NCBI RefSeq assembly: GCF_022533585.1
Contig: NZ_CP092827.1
Span: 3,326,001-3,390,000 of the forward strand
Reading direction: 5' to 3'
From: Pseudomonas sp. LS.1a
GTDB lineage: Bacteria; Pseudomonadota; Gammaproteobacteria; Pseudomonadales; Pseudomonadaceae
Length of the DNA stretch: 64,000 nucleotides
Under the pieces are notes generated by a model, which was given only the letters and a program-made list of their open reading frames with translations, was not told where the DNA came from and ran no database searches. Below, piece by piece: positions 43,704 to 52,291 of this stretch. A program made the translations under genes and the position numbers. Every line of letters starts with the position of its first letter. The stretch's first letter is position 1.

Positions 43704-44764
43704 GCCGCGCCCGCCTGGCGTTGCAGTTCGGCGCGCAGTTGCACCAGGCTGGGCGTGACGATCGGCACGAAAGCCGACTCGCGCCAGCGGCGGGCAAAGC
43801 CTTCACCGTACTCGCTGAGGTAAGCTTTGCCACCACTGGCCTGCAACTCCAGCTGGACGGCGTCGGCAGCGCTTTCGGCCAGGGTGATGCGCAGCTTGAA
43901 CAAGGCAGCCGGATGCTGCTGGAAGCGGCCATCGAGCAGGCCCTGCTTGAGCTCGCTCACGGTGTTTTCCAGGCGCTCGCTGAGTACCAGGCGTGCTTCG
44001 TCGAGGAACGAGGCACGGCCATGCAGGTGTGCCTGCACTTCCGCCAGCGCCCGCCGCGCCAGGCCAATGGCCATGCCGCATTGCAGCGCCAGGAACGCCG
44101 GGCGTACCCGGGGCAGGAACTCGCGGGCATTTTCGTGCAGTAACCAGCCACGCTGCAATTGCACCTGGTGGAAGGCCAGTGCCGCGGTATTGCTCGACTG
44201 CAGCCCCATCAGTTGCAGGTCGTCGGAACGCTCCAGGCCTTGTGCGTCGGACGGAATGGCCAGCACGAACGGGGCGCCACCGCCTTCGTCTTCGATGGCC
44301 GCAGCCACCACGAAGCCGCTTTTGCGCAGGTTGGTCACCCAGTGCAGGCGACCTTCCAGGTGCCAGCCATCCTCTGCCGGGCGGCCGCGCACCTGCAGGG
44401 CTTCGATGCCGGACAGGAACTTCATGGCGTTGGACAGCCCGGTGGCGCCGGCCAGTTCGCCAGTCAGCAGGCGCGGCAGCAGGCGCTCGCGCAGAGGCTG
44501 GTTGGGGCTGTGCAACAGGTATTCGATGAAGGCGCGCTGGCCCCAGCAGACGAACGCCGCTGCCAGCGAGCGGCTGGCGATCGCGGCGATGGCCTCGACC
44601 GCGTCGGTCACCTGCCCGCCCGTGCCACCCAGGGCCGGGTCGACACCGACGCGCAGCAGCTGCGATTCGGCGATCTGCGCCAGCACCAGCTGAGGCTCGC
44701 ACTGGCCCCGATCAATGGCCTCGGCATTGGCATCCAGCCAGTGTCGAAATGCACAATCTTGCAT
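43700..44764 (-). CDS. Acyl-CoA-dehydrogenase-like flavoenzyme
   Basis: This 354-residue member of the acyl-CoA dehydrogenase/monooxygenase fold has an N-terminal helical domain (LLRVGVDPALGGTGGQVTDA), a middle domain (GELAGATGLSNAMKFLSGIE) and a C-terminal helical bundle (LELQASGGKAYLSEYGEGFA). It is shorter than true acyl-CoA dehydrogenases (about 380) and resembles the SfnB/DszC-like branch found with sulfur-scavenging operons. First gene of an operon with an ABC importer. A role in desulfurising or oxidising the imported compound is inferred. Confidence 0.8.
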   Translation of the reverse strand: MQDCAFRHWLDANAEAIDRGQCEPQLVLAQIAESQLLRVGVDPALGGTGGQVTDAVEAIAAIASRSLAAAFVCWGQRAFIEYLLHSPNQPLRERLLPRLLTGELAGATGLSNAMKFLSGIEALQVRGRPAEDGWHLEGRLHWVTNLRKSGFVVAAAIEDEGGGAPFVLAIPSDAQGLERSDDLQLMGLQSSNTAALAFHQVQLQRGWLLHENAREFLPRVRPAFLALQCGMAIGLARRALAEVQAHLHGRASFLDEARLVLSERLENTVSELKQGLLDGRFQQHPAALFKLRITLAESAADAVQLELQASGGKAYLSEYGEGFARRWRESAFVPIVTPSLVQLRAELQRQAGAA

Positions 44765-44863
44765 GGTCTTGCTCCTTTGGGGACGCCGGGGCCGCTTTGC
44801 GGCCCGTTCGCGGCACAAGGCCGCTCCTGCAACGACCGCATCATGGCCGCTAGCAAACAGGGT

Positions 44864-45424
44864 CTATGCAGATGGCTGCCAGCGGTACTTGCCCAGCTCG
44901 TCATTGAGCGGCGTCTGGGCGAACACATTAGCAAAGTTGCACAGGGTTGCGAGGCTCACGCCCAGAATCACCTCCAGCGCGTTACCTTCACTGAAGCCGG
45001 CCGCTCGGAAGGCCTGGTATGTGGCCTCGCTGACATTGCCACGGGTGGCGATCACTTCGCGGGCGAACGCGGCCAGGGTTTCATAACGGGCATCGGGCAG
45101 CTCGCCACGGGCACGCAGGGCATCGACCACCTCCTGCGGCAGCTTGGCCTTGTTCAGGGCCACGGCCGTGTGGCCGGCCACGCAGAAGTCGCAGCCATGC
45201 TGGGTGGCGGCAATCAGTTGCACCACTTCACGCTCGGCCAGGCTCAGTTCGGATTTGCCGTTGAGTGCCGAAACGGTCACGTAGGTTTCCAGTGCCGCCG
45301 GGGCATTGGCCAGCACGCCCAGCAGGTTGGGGATGAAGCCGGAGTTCTTCTGCGCGTTCTCGAGGAACGGACGGGCCGCTTCCGGGGCGCTCTGCAGCGT
45401 GTGTAAAGTAATGCGCGAGGACAT
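44864..45424 (-). CDS. AhpD/carboxymuconolactone-decarboxylase-family protein
   Basis: This 186-residue helical protein has the AhpD-type CxxC redox pair and His in QHGCDFCVAGHTAVALNKAK (near residue 80). AhpD-like proteins act as alkylhydroperoxidases or peroxidase reductants. The start at 45424 (MSSRIT) follows a purine-rich stretch. It lies 99 bases upstream of the flavoenzyme operon on the same strand and is divergent from the AraC regulator, so it may be the first gene of that regulon. Confidence 0.88.
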   Translation of the reverse strand: MSSRITLHTLQSAPEAARPFLENAQKNSGFIPNLLGVLANAPAALETYVTVSALNGKSELSLAEREVVQLIAATQHGCDFCVAGHTAVALNKAKLPQEVVDALRARGELPDARYETLAAFAREVIATRGNVSEATYQAFRAAGFSEGNALEVILGVSLATLCNFANVFAQTPLNDELGKYRWQPSA

Positions 45425-45526
45425 GGAGTGGTCTCCTTTGATGGGTGTCACTACAGTCTGTTGGTTATAAGAACTACCCTCCATATTCATCAGTCGCCTT
45501 TCCTTGCTCTTGAGTCTTTGCATTAG

Positions 45527-46438
45527 ATGATTTCGTCCAGCCACCTTGTCGATTGGTTATTAGAAGGCCTGGAGCTCGATGCCAGCCTGTTCCATGTAGG
45601 CCGCTACTGCGGCGGCTGGCACGCCAGCACCCAGGGCATGGGCCGGGCCAGCTTCCACCTGGTGGTGCAGGGGCATTGCTGGTTGCACATCGACGGCCAG
45701 CCCGATGCACTGCGGCTGGAGGCCGGCGATGCGGTGTTCCTGCTGCGCGACCTCGGCTATCGCCTGGCCAGCGACCAGGACCCGGCCAGTGCCTGCGCCC
45801 AGCCGCGCCAGCGCATGCAGGCCATGGACACCGAGGCGGTCGATGGCGTGGGGCTGGTGTGTGGTTTCTTCCACTTCAAGCCGGGCTTGTCGGCGCTGAT
45901 CGTCGACGGCCTGGCCGACTGGATATTGCTGCGCGCCAATGAACCGGCCGGGCATGCGGCGCGGGCGTTGTTCGAGCTGATTCTGGAGGAATGCCGGCGC
46001 GCCGCCGGGCCATCGCAGGGGTTGCTGGAGCGGCTGACGCACTTGTTGTTCCTGTATGTGCTGCGCCAGCAGGTGCATGCCGGGCAATCGCTGGGCGGGC
46101 TGGTCGCCCTCGCCCGGCAACCGGCGTTTGCCGGGCTGCTGGAGCAGTTGATCGAGCAACCGGGGCAAGCGTGGACGCTGGAAAGCATGGCGGCCTGCAC
46201 CGGGTTGTCGCGGTCGGCGTTTTTCAAGCGTTTCAATGAACTGGCCGGACAGTCGCCGGGGCAAGTACTGCTGGCGTTGCGCATGCGCCATGCCAGCCAG
46301 TTGCTACAGGCGGGGCATACCGTGGAGCAGGTGGGGGCGCAGGTGGGGTACCAGTCGGTGGCGGCGTTTACCCGGGCGTTTGCCAAAGCGGTGGGGGTAC
46401 AGCCGGGGGCGTATCGGCGGCAGCATGAGGGGCGTTAG
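45527..46438 (+). CDS. AraC-family regulator with cupin sensor domain
   Basis: This 303-residue regulator has an N-terminal cupin-like sensing domain (cupin_6 type: HLVVQGHCWLHIDGQPDALR, then EAGDAVFLLRDLGYRLA) and a C-terminal double helix-turn-helix of AraC type (ACTGLSRSAFFKRFNELAGQ and VGAQVGYQSVAAFTRAFAKA). It is divergent from the AhpD-like gene 102 bases away, which together with the following operon is the likely target. The ligand is unknown. Confidence 0.92.
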   Translation: MISSSHLVDWLLEGLELDASLFHVGRYCGGWHASTQGMGRASFHLVVQGHCWLHIDGQPDALRLEAGDAVFLLRDLGYRLASDQDPASACAQPRQRMQAMDTEAVDGVGLVCGFFHFKPGLSALIVDGLADWILLRANEPAGHAARALFELILEECRRAAGPSQGLLERLTHLLFLYVLRQQVHAGQSLGGLVALARQPAFAGLLEQLIEQPGQAWTLESMAACTGLSRSAFFKRFNELAGQSPGQVLLALRMRHASQLLQAGHTVEQVGAQVGYQSVAAFTRAFAKAVGVQPGAYRRQHEGR

Positions 46439-46442
46439 TCTG

Positions 46443-46548
46443 GACTGGCCTCTTCGCGGGTAAACCCGCTCCCACAGGAACGGCACAAGTCTCAGAGATT
46501 GTGACGGTCCTGTGGGAGCGGGTTTACCCGCGAAGAGGCCGGTGCAGG
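46443..46548. repeat. REP-type inverted repeat pair
   Basis: Arms GACTGGCCTCTTCGCGGGTA and CCCGCGAAGAGGCCGGTGCA at the outer ends, with CTCCCACAGG/CCTGTGGGAG at the inner ends, lie between two convergent genes (AraC regulator and Rrf2 regulator). Confidence 0.87.
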
Positions 46549-46556
46549 CAACAGAT

Positions 46557-47096
46557 TCACACCTGACTGACCGGAATATCCCCTGCCCCCTTACCCTCCC
46601 GCCGCTCACCCATCCAGGCATTGACCTTCTGCCCGAACTCGGCCGGCGCCTTGCGCCCGAACCGCCGCGCCAGATCAAGGATGGTCTGCTGCGCCAGGGC
46701 CTCCTCCATGCGCTTCTGCGCCCCCAGCATCACCGCATGGATCGCGCAGGTGCCCTCGGTCGCCCAACCCGGTGGCGAACCCTCGAACAGGCTGCAGCGT
46801 TCGCGAACTTCGCGGCAGTCGAAGATCTTCTTCGGCCCGTCGATGGCATTGACGATATCCAGCACGCTGATTTCATCCGACGGCCGCGCCAGCCGGAAGC
46901 CACCGCGCACGCCCTCGGTGGCAGCCACCAGCCCGGCACGGGCCAGCTTGGTGAAGACCTTGGCCAGGTACTCCTGGGGCACTCCCTGCAACTCCGCCAG
47001 GTCGCGCACGCTGGACTCGCGCGAGTCGCCCCGCTCGTCCACCAGGAACAGCAGGCAATGGATACCGTATTCGACGCCAGCACTGTAGAGCGACAT
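46557..47096 (-). CDS. Rrf2-family regulator with three conserved cysteines
   Basis: This 179-residue regulator has an N-terminal winged helix (YSAGVEYGIHCLLFLVDERG, then VPQEYLAKVFTKLARAGLVA, GVRGGFRLARP). Cysteines C94, C101 and C117 lie in the order FDCREVRERCSLFE and TEGTCAIH, matching the Fe-S ligand pattern of IscR/NsrR-type members, so it probably senses redox state, iron-sulfur status or nitric oxide. It is divergent from the NDH-2-like gene at 47355, and a perfect palindrome lies between them. An extra C-terminal tail of about 30 residues is basic. Confidence 0.9.
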   Translation of the reverse strand: MSLYSAGVEYGIHCLLFLVDERGDSRESSVRDLAELQGVPQEYLAKVFTKLARAGLVAATEGVRGGFRLARPSDEISVLDIVNAIDGPKKIFDCREVRERCSLFEGSPPGWATEGTCAIHAVMLGAQKRMEEALAQQTILDLARRFGRKAPAEFGQKVNAWMGERREGKGAGDIPVSQV

Positions 47097-47271
47097 ATCT
47101 ATCTCCGACCAATCTTGTCGCAAATGATACGCCCGTAGTACCTGGGCCGCAAAGCGCGCGGCTGCCGCCGGTCGGCCTGTTCAATCCATTCAACCCAACA
47201 AATACGGCTATTCCGGCCAGGAAGCAGCGGTGCGCAGTGTCACCCTCGTGTAAAAAAGACTTGCACCCACA

Positions 47272-47296
47272 AACTACGACTAATAGAGTCGTAGTT
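47272..47296. promoter_or_regulatory. Perfect palindrome AACTACGACT-N5-AGTCGTAGTT, probable Rrf2 operator
   Basis: Ten-base arms at 47272-47281 and 47287-47296 are exact reverse complements with spacer AATAG, located 59 bases before the dehydrogenase start and 176 bases before the Rrf2 start. Length and position fit an operator for the divergent Rrf2 regulator, overlapping the dehydrogenase promoter. Confidence 0.68.
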
Positions 47297-47354
47297 ATTC
47301 GAGCGGCACACAACTCGCCCTCGAAGCCCCCTTCGAACCTTGCGGAGCACCCTC

Positions 47355-48557
47355 ATGAAATCGAACATTCTCATCATCGGTGCCGGCTTTGCCGGTGTCT
47401 GGAGCGCCCTCAGCGCCGCACGCCTGCTCGACCAGGCCCAGCGCGCCGACGTCAGCATCAGCGTCCTCGCTCCACAGCCAGAACTGCGCATCCGCCCGCG
47501 CTTCTACGAGGCCGACGTGCACGGCATGAAGGCCCCGCTGGGCGAGCTGTTCGAAGCCGTGGGCATTCACTTCATCCCGGGCAGCGCCGACAACATCGAT
47601 ACCGAAGGGCGCAGTGTCAGCTACACCGACGCCCAGGGGCTCCGGCAACGGATCGCCTACGACCGCCTGATCCTCGCTGCCGGCAGCCAGGTCGCACGCC
47701 CGGCAGTGCCTGGCCTGGCCGAACATGCATTCGATGTCGACCAGATGGAGTCGGCCATGCGCCTGGAGCGCCACCTGGTCGGCCTGGCCGCCCTGCCCGC
47801 TTCGCCTGCACGCAACACCGTGGTGGTCTGCGGTGGTGGCTTCACGGGCATTGAAACCGCTACGGAAATGCCTGCCCGTCTGCGGGCCATCCTTGGTGCC
47901 AGTGCGGCGCTGCGGGTAGTGGTGGTCGATCGCGGTGCGCAGGTTGGCGCGGCGCTGGGCGCAGGTATCACGCCATCGATCGTCGCCGCCAGCGAACAGG
48001 CCGGGGTCGAGTGGCAGATCGGCGCCTCGGTAGTGGCCGTCGATGCCGGTGGCGTTACCCTGGACAACGGCGACCATATCGCCAGCAACACCGTGATCTG
48101 GACCGTTGGCGTCAAGGCGAGCCCGCTGACTGCACAGGTTTCCGGCGAACGCGACAACTTCGGCCGGTTGAAAGTGGACGGCCACCTGAAGGTGCTGGGC
48201 CAGGACCATGTGTACGCCACCGGCGACACCGCCTGGGCCGCGGTGGACGAGCTGGGCAACCACGCCCTGATGACCTGCCAGCACGCCATCCCGATGGGCC
48301 GCCACAGCGGCAACAACGCCGCGGCCGACCTGCTAGGCCTGCAGCCGCTGGTATACCGCCAGCCCAAGTACGTCACCTGCCTGGATCTGGGCGAATGGGG
48401 CGCGGCGTATAGCGAGGGTTGGGAGCGCGAACTGAAACTGCATGGCCAGGAAGGCAAAGACCTCAAGCGCCAGATCAACTCTGTGTGGATCTACCCGCCA
48501 GCAGCTGATCGCGCCCTGGCCCTGGCCGCTGCCGACCCGTCGATTGCCATCGCTTGA
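47355..48557 (+). CDS. NDH-2-like NAD(P)/FAD-dependent oxidoreductase
   Basis: This 400-residue flavoprotein has an FAD motif near the N-terminus (ILIIGAGFAGVWSALSAARL), a second nucleotide-binding motif in the middle (VVVCGGGFTGIETATEMPAR) and the ATGD stretch YATGDTAWAAVDELGNHALM. This is the type-II NADH:quinone oxidoreductase layout, single-subunit and peripheral to the inner membrane. The C-terminal membrane-binding helix is not obvious. The ATG at 47355 has CGGAG upstream. It is divergent from, and presumably controlled by, the Rrf2 regulator, suggesting a respiratory response to redox stress. Confidence 0.87.
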   Translation: MKSNILIIGAGFAGVWSALSAARLLDQAQRADVSISVLAPQPELRIRPRFYEADVHGMKAPLGELFEAVGIHFIPGSADNIDTEGRSVSYTDAQGLRQRIAYDRLILAAGSQVARPAVPGLAEHAFDVDQMESAMRLERHLVGLAALPASPARNTVVVCGGGFTGIETATEMPARLRAILGASAALRVVVVDRGAQVGAALGAGITPSIVAASEQAGVEWQIGASVVAVDAGGVTLDNGDHIASNTVIWTVGVKASPLTAQVSGERDNFGRLKVDGHLKVLGQDHVYATGDTAWAAVDELGNHALMTCQHAIPMGRHSGNNAAADLLGLQPLVYRQPKYVTCLDLGEWGAAYSEGWERELKLHGQEGKDLKRQINSVWIYPPAADRALALAAADPSIAIA

Positions 48558-48579
48558 CGCAATGGTCTCTGAACTGCCG

Positions 48580-48690
48580 GGCCACTTTGTGGCCCTTCGC
48601 GGGCACGCCCGCCCCCACAGCATGCGTGACGCCTGCAAGGGCAAGGCGCTACCTGTGGGAGCGGGCGCGCCCGCGAAGGGCCGCAAAGCA
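48580..48690. repeat. REP-type inverted repeat pair (GGCCCTTCGCGGGC variant)
   Basis: Arms GGCCCTTCGCGGGCACGCCC and GGGCGCGCCCGCGAAGGGCC form an inverted pair around about 40 bases in the gap between the convergent dehydrogenase and NCS1 permease genes. An extra small hairpin GGGCCACTTTGTGGCCC starts the element. Confidence 0.83.
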
Positions 48691-48716
48691 GCCCCAATGA
48701 GTGCAGCAGTTTTCTA

Positions 48717-50123
48717 TCAGTCACTGACACTCACAACCCGCCCCGCCTTCCCGGCAGCCGTGCCCCGGGTCGCCAGGCAGTAATACAGCGGCACCGTCAC
48801 CAGCAAGCCGAACAGCCACGACAGGTCGGCCCCTTCGACGATATTGGCATACGGCCCCACATACAGCGCCGTATTGGCAAACGGCAACTGCACCAGGATG
48901 CCGCAGGCATAGGCAATGATCGCGTGGTGGTTGAAGCGGCCATAGATGCCGCCGTCAGCACTGAAGATCGAGGCGATGTCGTACTGGCCTTTCTTGATCA
49001 GGTAGAAATCGATCAGATTGATCGACGCCCACGGCACCAGCACCAGCAGCAGCGCCAGGATCAGGCCGATGAACTGGCCGATGAAGTCCGCCGAGGCATT
49101 CAGCGCCACCATGCCGCAGCCCACCAGAATCACCGAAGCCAGCACCACCCGCACCTTGATGCTCGGCGTCCACCCGGCGACGAAGGTCTGGATCGCGGTG
49201 ACGATCGACAGCACCGCGCCATACAGGTTGAGGGCGTTGTGGCTGATGATGTTGAGCAGGAACAGCACCATCAGGATCGGGCCCAGCCAGCCGGTGGCCT
49301 GCTTGACCGCATCCATCGCATCGGTGCCTTCCGGTACGCACAGCACCGCCACCGCACCAAAGCTGAAGCACAGGATGGTGCCCACGGTCGCGCCGAAGTA
49401 GGTGGCCCAGAACGGCTTGGCAATGCCCACTTCACGCGGCAGGTAGCGCGAGTAGTCGGAGGTGTACGGCGAGAAGCTGATCTGCCAGATGGTACCCAGC
49501 GACACGGTGGCGATGAAGCCCGACAGGTTGAACGCGCCACGGCTGAAGAAGTCGGCTGGCAGCTCCTGGGCGAACATCATGATGAAGCCGGCCAGCAGCG
49601 CCGACCCCATCACCCAGGTACCGATGCGATTGAGGATGTGGATGAAGCGGTAGCCGATCACGCCAATGGCGGTGGCACTCAGGGCACCGATCACGATCGC
49701 GCCCGGCATCGGCACGCTCGGGGTGATGCCATGGATGGTCTTGCCTGCCAGGACGATGTTGGAAATGAAGAAGCCGACATAGATCAGCGCGGTGAAGAAC
49801 ACGATCAGCAAGGCGCCGTAGCGGCCGAACTGGCCACGGCTTTGCACCATCTGCGGAATCCCCAGCTGCGGTCCCTGCGCAGAGGCAAGGGCGATGACCA
49901 CGCCCCCGACCAGATGGCCCAGCACGATAGCGACCAGGCCCCACAGCAGGTTCAGGTGGAACACCTGGACCACCATGGCGCCGGTGACGATGGGCAGTGG
50001 CGCGATGTTGGTACTGAACCAGAGGGTGAACAGGTCGCGCGCCTTCCCGTGGCGCTCGGCAGGTGGAACGTAATCGACCGTGTGATTCTCGACAAACTGG
50101 TGTTGCGACGACGGTTGGGACAT
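48717..50123 (-). CDS. NCS1-family permease (cytosine/purine/allantoin type)
   Basis: This 468-residue membrane protein has twelve hydrophobic segments. It begins with HTVDYVPPAERHGKARDLFT and carries NCS1 motifs such as NIAPLPIVTGAM and SYTSDYSRYLP-like (FSPYTSDYSRYLP), typical of CodB-type carriers of nucleobases and related N-heterocycles. It is divergent from the flavin reductase/monooxygenase genes, and a TGGTATTCCA operator lies just upstream of its start. It is therefore probably the importer for the substrate of that cluster. A paralogue lies at 62051. Confidence 0.93.
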   Translation of the reverse strand: MSQPSSQHQFVENHTVDYVPPAERHGKARDLFTLWFSTNIAPLPIVTGAMVVQVFHLNLLWGLVAIVLGHLVGGVVIALASAQGPQLGIPQMVQSRGQFGRYGALLIVFFTALIYVGFFISNIVLAGKTIHGITPSVPMPGAIVIGALSATAIGVIGYRFIHILNRIGTWVMGSALLAGFIMMFAQELPADFFSRGAFNLSGFIATVSLGTIWQISFSPYTSDYSRYLPREVGIAKPFWATYFGATVGTILCFSFGAVAVLCVPEGTDAMDAVKQATGWLGPILMVLFLLNIISHNALNLYGAVLSIVTAIQTFVAGWTPSIKVRVVLASVILVGCGMVALNASADFIGQFIGLILALLLVLVPWASINLIDFYLIKKGQYDIASIFSADGGIYGRFNHHAIIAYACGILVQLPFANTALYVGPYANIVEGADLSWLFGLLVTVPLYYCLATRGTAAGKAGRVVSVSD

Positions 50124-50201
50124 AGGATTCAGCTCGAAAGGTCGTTTTTATCTTTGTAAGGAAACCGCATCTAGGCGGCCTCTCAGCTGCAGACCATATT
50201 A

Positions 50202-50211
50202 TGGTATTCCA
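50202..50211. promoter_or_regulatory. Operator TGGTATTCCA before the NCS1 permease gene
   Basis: ATATTATGGTATTCCA occurs 79-93 bases upstream of the permease start. It is the same core, with one mismatch, as the sites at 50374 and 52282. It is probably bound by the FCD/GntR regulator encoded at 56429. Confidence 0.6.
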
Positions 50212-50373
50212 AACTTTTGACAACACTGATCCGCTGGAAAAAACGCCAACTGATCCGCTTGCGCAATCCCTGCAGCAAACCGCCTCGCCGCTCAAGCCCA
50301 CGGTATACGTGGCTTTGAGCCGTTCATCGTGAAACCCCTGGGCGTGAAAATTCCGCTTGCAAAATAGGTATTA

Positions 50374-50383
50374 CGGTATACCA
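50374..50383. promoter_or_regulatory. Operator CGGTATACCA before the flavin reductase-monooxygenase operon
   Basis: GTATTACGGTATACCATCAGAC lies 58 bases before the flavin reductase start. It contains the 8-base palindrome GGTATACC and shares the right flank CATCAGACA with the site at 52282. Confidence 0.65.
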
Positions 50384-50440
50384 TCAGACACATCAACGAT
50401 AAAAACCGCGGACCACCGCAGCCCTTCAGAGGTACACCAG

Positions 50441-50926
50441 ATGATCGACGCAACCGTCTACAAGCACGTCCTGGGCTCCTTCCCGTCCGGCGTTACCGTC
50501 ATCACCACCCTGGACGACGACGGCTCGGTCGTCGGCCTGACCGCCAGCGCCTTCTCCTCCCTATCGATGGACCCGCCGCTGGTGTTGTTCTGCCCCAACT
50601 ACACCTCCGACTCCTACCCCGTGCTGATCAAGCAGAAGCGCTTCGCCATTCACCTGCTGTCCGGTGAACAGCAGGCCGAGGCCTATGCCTTCGCCAGGAA
50701 GGGCAAGGACAAGGCCAGCGGCATCGAGTGGTCCCTGAGCGAACTGGGCAACCCGATCCTGGCCGGTGCCACCGCTGTCATCGAATGCGAATTGTGGCGC
50801 GAATATGAAGGTGGCGACCACGCCATCATGGTCGGCAAGGTGCACAACCTGATCGTCCCTGAGGAGGCGCCACGGCCGATGGTGTACTGCCGCGGCAGGA
50901 TGGCCAGCCTGCCGGCCTTTGCCTGA
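50441..50926 (+). CDS. Flavin reductase (HpaC/RutF type), copy 1
   Basis: This 161-residue FMN-binding split-barrel enzyme has SFPSGVTVITTLDDDGSVVG and GLTASAFSSLSMDPPLVLFC, the typical flavin-reductase start. Such enzymes use NAD(P)H to supply free reduced flavin to a partner monooxygenase. The next gene, 75 bases on, is a luciferase-like monooxygenase, its obvious partner. ATG at 50441 lies behind CAGAGG. Close relative of the protein at 55321. Confidence 0.93.
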   Translation: MIDATVYKHVLGSFPSGVTVITTLDDDGSVVGLTASAFSSLSMDPPLVLFCPNYTSDSYPVLIKQKRFAIHLLSGEQQAEAYAFARKGKDKASGIEWSLSELGNPILAGATAVIECELWREYEGGDHAIMVGKVHNLIVPEEAPRPMVYCRGRMASLPAFA

Positions 50927-51001
50927 AGCCTGTTCTGAATCGAGACCGCTGGTGCCAACCCTGCCAGGCGCCAGCCCCTTTCAAGCGTTGAGGAAAGCCC
51001 C

Positions 51002-52042
51002 ATGAAATTTTCGTTGTTCGTGCACATGGAACGTTGGGATGAACAGGTCAGCCACCGCCAGCTGTTCGAAGACCTGACCGAACTGACCCTGATGGCCGAG
51101 AACGGCGGTTTCAGCACCGTGTGGATTGGCGAACACCACGCCATGGAATACACCATTTCGCCAAGCCCGATGCCGCTGCTGGCCTACCTGGCTGCGCGCA
51201 CCGACAAGATCCGCCTGGGCGCTGGCACCATCATCGCGCCGTTCTGGAACCCGATCCGCGTGGCCGGCGAATGCGCCTTGCTCGACGTGATCAGCAAGGG
51301 CCGCATGGAAGTGGGCCTGGCCCGTGGCGCTTACCAGTTCGAATTCGACCGCATGGCAGGTGGCATGCCGGCCACCGACGGCGGCAAGGCCCTGCGCGAA
51401 ATGGTGCCGGTGGTGCGCAAGCTGTGGGAAGGCGACTACGCCCATGACGGCGAAGTGTACAAGTTCCCCACCTCCACCAGCGTGCCGAAACCTTACAACG
51501 CCGTACCGCCGATGTGGATCGCCGCCCGCGACCCGGACTCGCACAACTTCGCCGTGGCCAACGGCTGCAACGTCATGGTCACCCCGTTGATGAAGGGTGA
51601 CGAGGAAGTGCTGGACCTGAAGAACAAGTTCCAGGCCGCCCTGGACAACAACCCGGGCGTGCCGCGCCCGCAACTGATGGTGCTGCGCCACACCCACGTG
51701 CACACCCCGGCCGAGCCGGAAGGCTGGAAAGTCGGCGCCCAGGCCATCTCGCGCTTCTACCGCACCTTCGATGCCTGGTTCGGCAACAAGACCACCCCGG
51801 TCAACGGCTTCCTCGAGCCAAGCCCGGAGTCGAAGTTCGCCGAAGTGCCGGCGTTCGAGCTGGAGAACATCCGCAAGAACACCATGATCGGCACCCCGGA
51901 AGAAATCATCGCGCGTATCAAGTACTACCAGGCGCTCGGCGTCGACGAGTTCAGCTTCTGGTGTGACAACAGCCTGCCCCACGCCGAGAAGAAGAAATCG
52001 CTGGAGCTGTTCATCAAGGAAGTGGTGCCGGCGTTCGCCTGA
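51002..52042 (+). CDS. Luciferase-like (LLM) flavin-dependent monooxygenase
   Basis: This 346-residue TIM-barrel enzyme of the bacterial luciferase family begins KFSLFVHMERWDEQVSHRQL and has TVWIGEHHAMEYTISPSPMP and GRMEVGLARGAYQFEFDRMA. It resembles the alkanal/pyrimidine/pyridine-oxidising members that use reduced FMN and oxygen. The flavin reductase gene directly upstream would supply FMNH2. In RutA- or TgnB-type systems such enzymes open N-heterocyclic rings, which fits the NCS1 importer and hydrolase nearby. The substrate is inferred, not proven. Confidence 0.92.
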   Translation: MKFSLFVHMERWDEQVSHRQLFEDLTELTLMAENGGFSTVWIGEHHAMEYTISPSPMPLLAYLAARTDKIRLGAGTIIAPFWNPIRVAGECALLDVISKGRMEVGLARGAYQFEFDRMAGGMPATDGGKALREMVPVVRKLWEGDYAHDGEVYKFPTSTSVPKPYNAVPPMWIAARDPDSHNFAVANGCNVMVTPLMKGDEEVLDLKNKFQAALDNNPGVPRPQLMVLRHTHVHTPAEPEGWKVGAQAISRFYRTFDAWFGNKTTPVNGFLEPSPESKFAEVPAFELENIRKNTMIGTPEEIIARIKYYQALGVDEFSFWCDNSLPHAEKKKSLELFIKEVVPAFA

Positions 52043-52072
52043 ATTCCCATTGCCTTAAAGATTGCGGGACGT

Positions 52073-52118
52073 GCCCGCTCCCGTGGGCCTCTGAGGCCTG
52101 CGTGAGCGGGCTTTTTTT
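52073..52118 (+). terminator. Rho-independent terminator after the monooxygenase gene
   Basis: Stem GCCCGCTC (52073-52080) pairs with GAGCGGGC (52104-52111), followed by seven Ts. The loop contains a second hairpin GGCCTC-T-GAGGCC. Confidence 0.85.
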
Positions 52119-52151
52119 GGGATGTACGCCTTCGGATTTTTGGTGTCGTTG

Positions 52152-52183
52152 AGATCGAGCGCCGCGCGGGAGGCGCTCGATCT
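52152..52183. other. Strong perfect hairpin between monooxygenase and DUF1185 genes
   Basis: Twelve-base arms AGATCGAGCGCC (52152-52163) and GGCGCTCGATCT (52172-52183) with an 8-base loop, followed only by TTC. It lies between the terminator and the operator at 52282. It could be a second terminator acting in either direction or part of a leader. Confidence 0.7.
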
Positions 52184-52281
52184 TTCACACACCACAAAAC
52201 CCGCGGCATACCCAACGCGCGCCCCACCTTTCGTCCCCTCGCAAGAGAAATTTCCAGCCACCTCTTGCACAACAAATATTA

Positions 52282-52291
52282 TGGTATACCA
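52282..52291. promoter_or_regulatory. Operator TGGTATACCA before the DUF1185 operon
   Basis: ATATTATGGTATACCATCAGAC lies 41 bases before the DUF1185 start and contains a perfect 10-base palindrome. It is the best of three copies of this site around the cluster. Confidence 0.68.
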
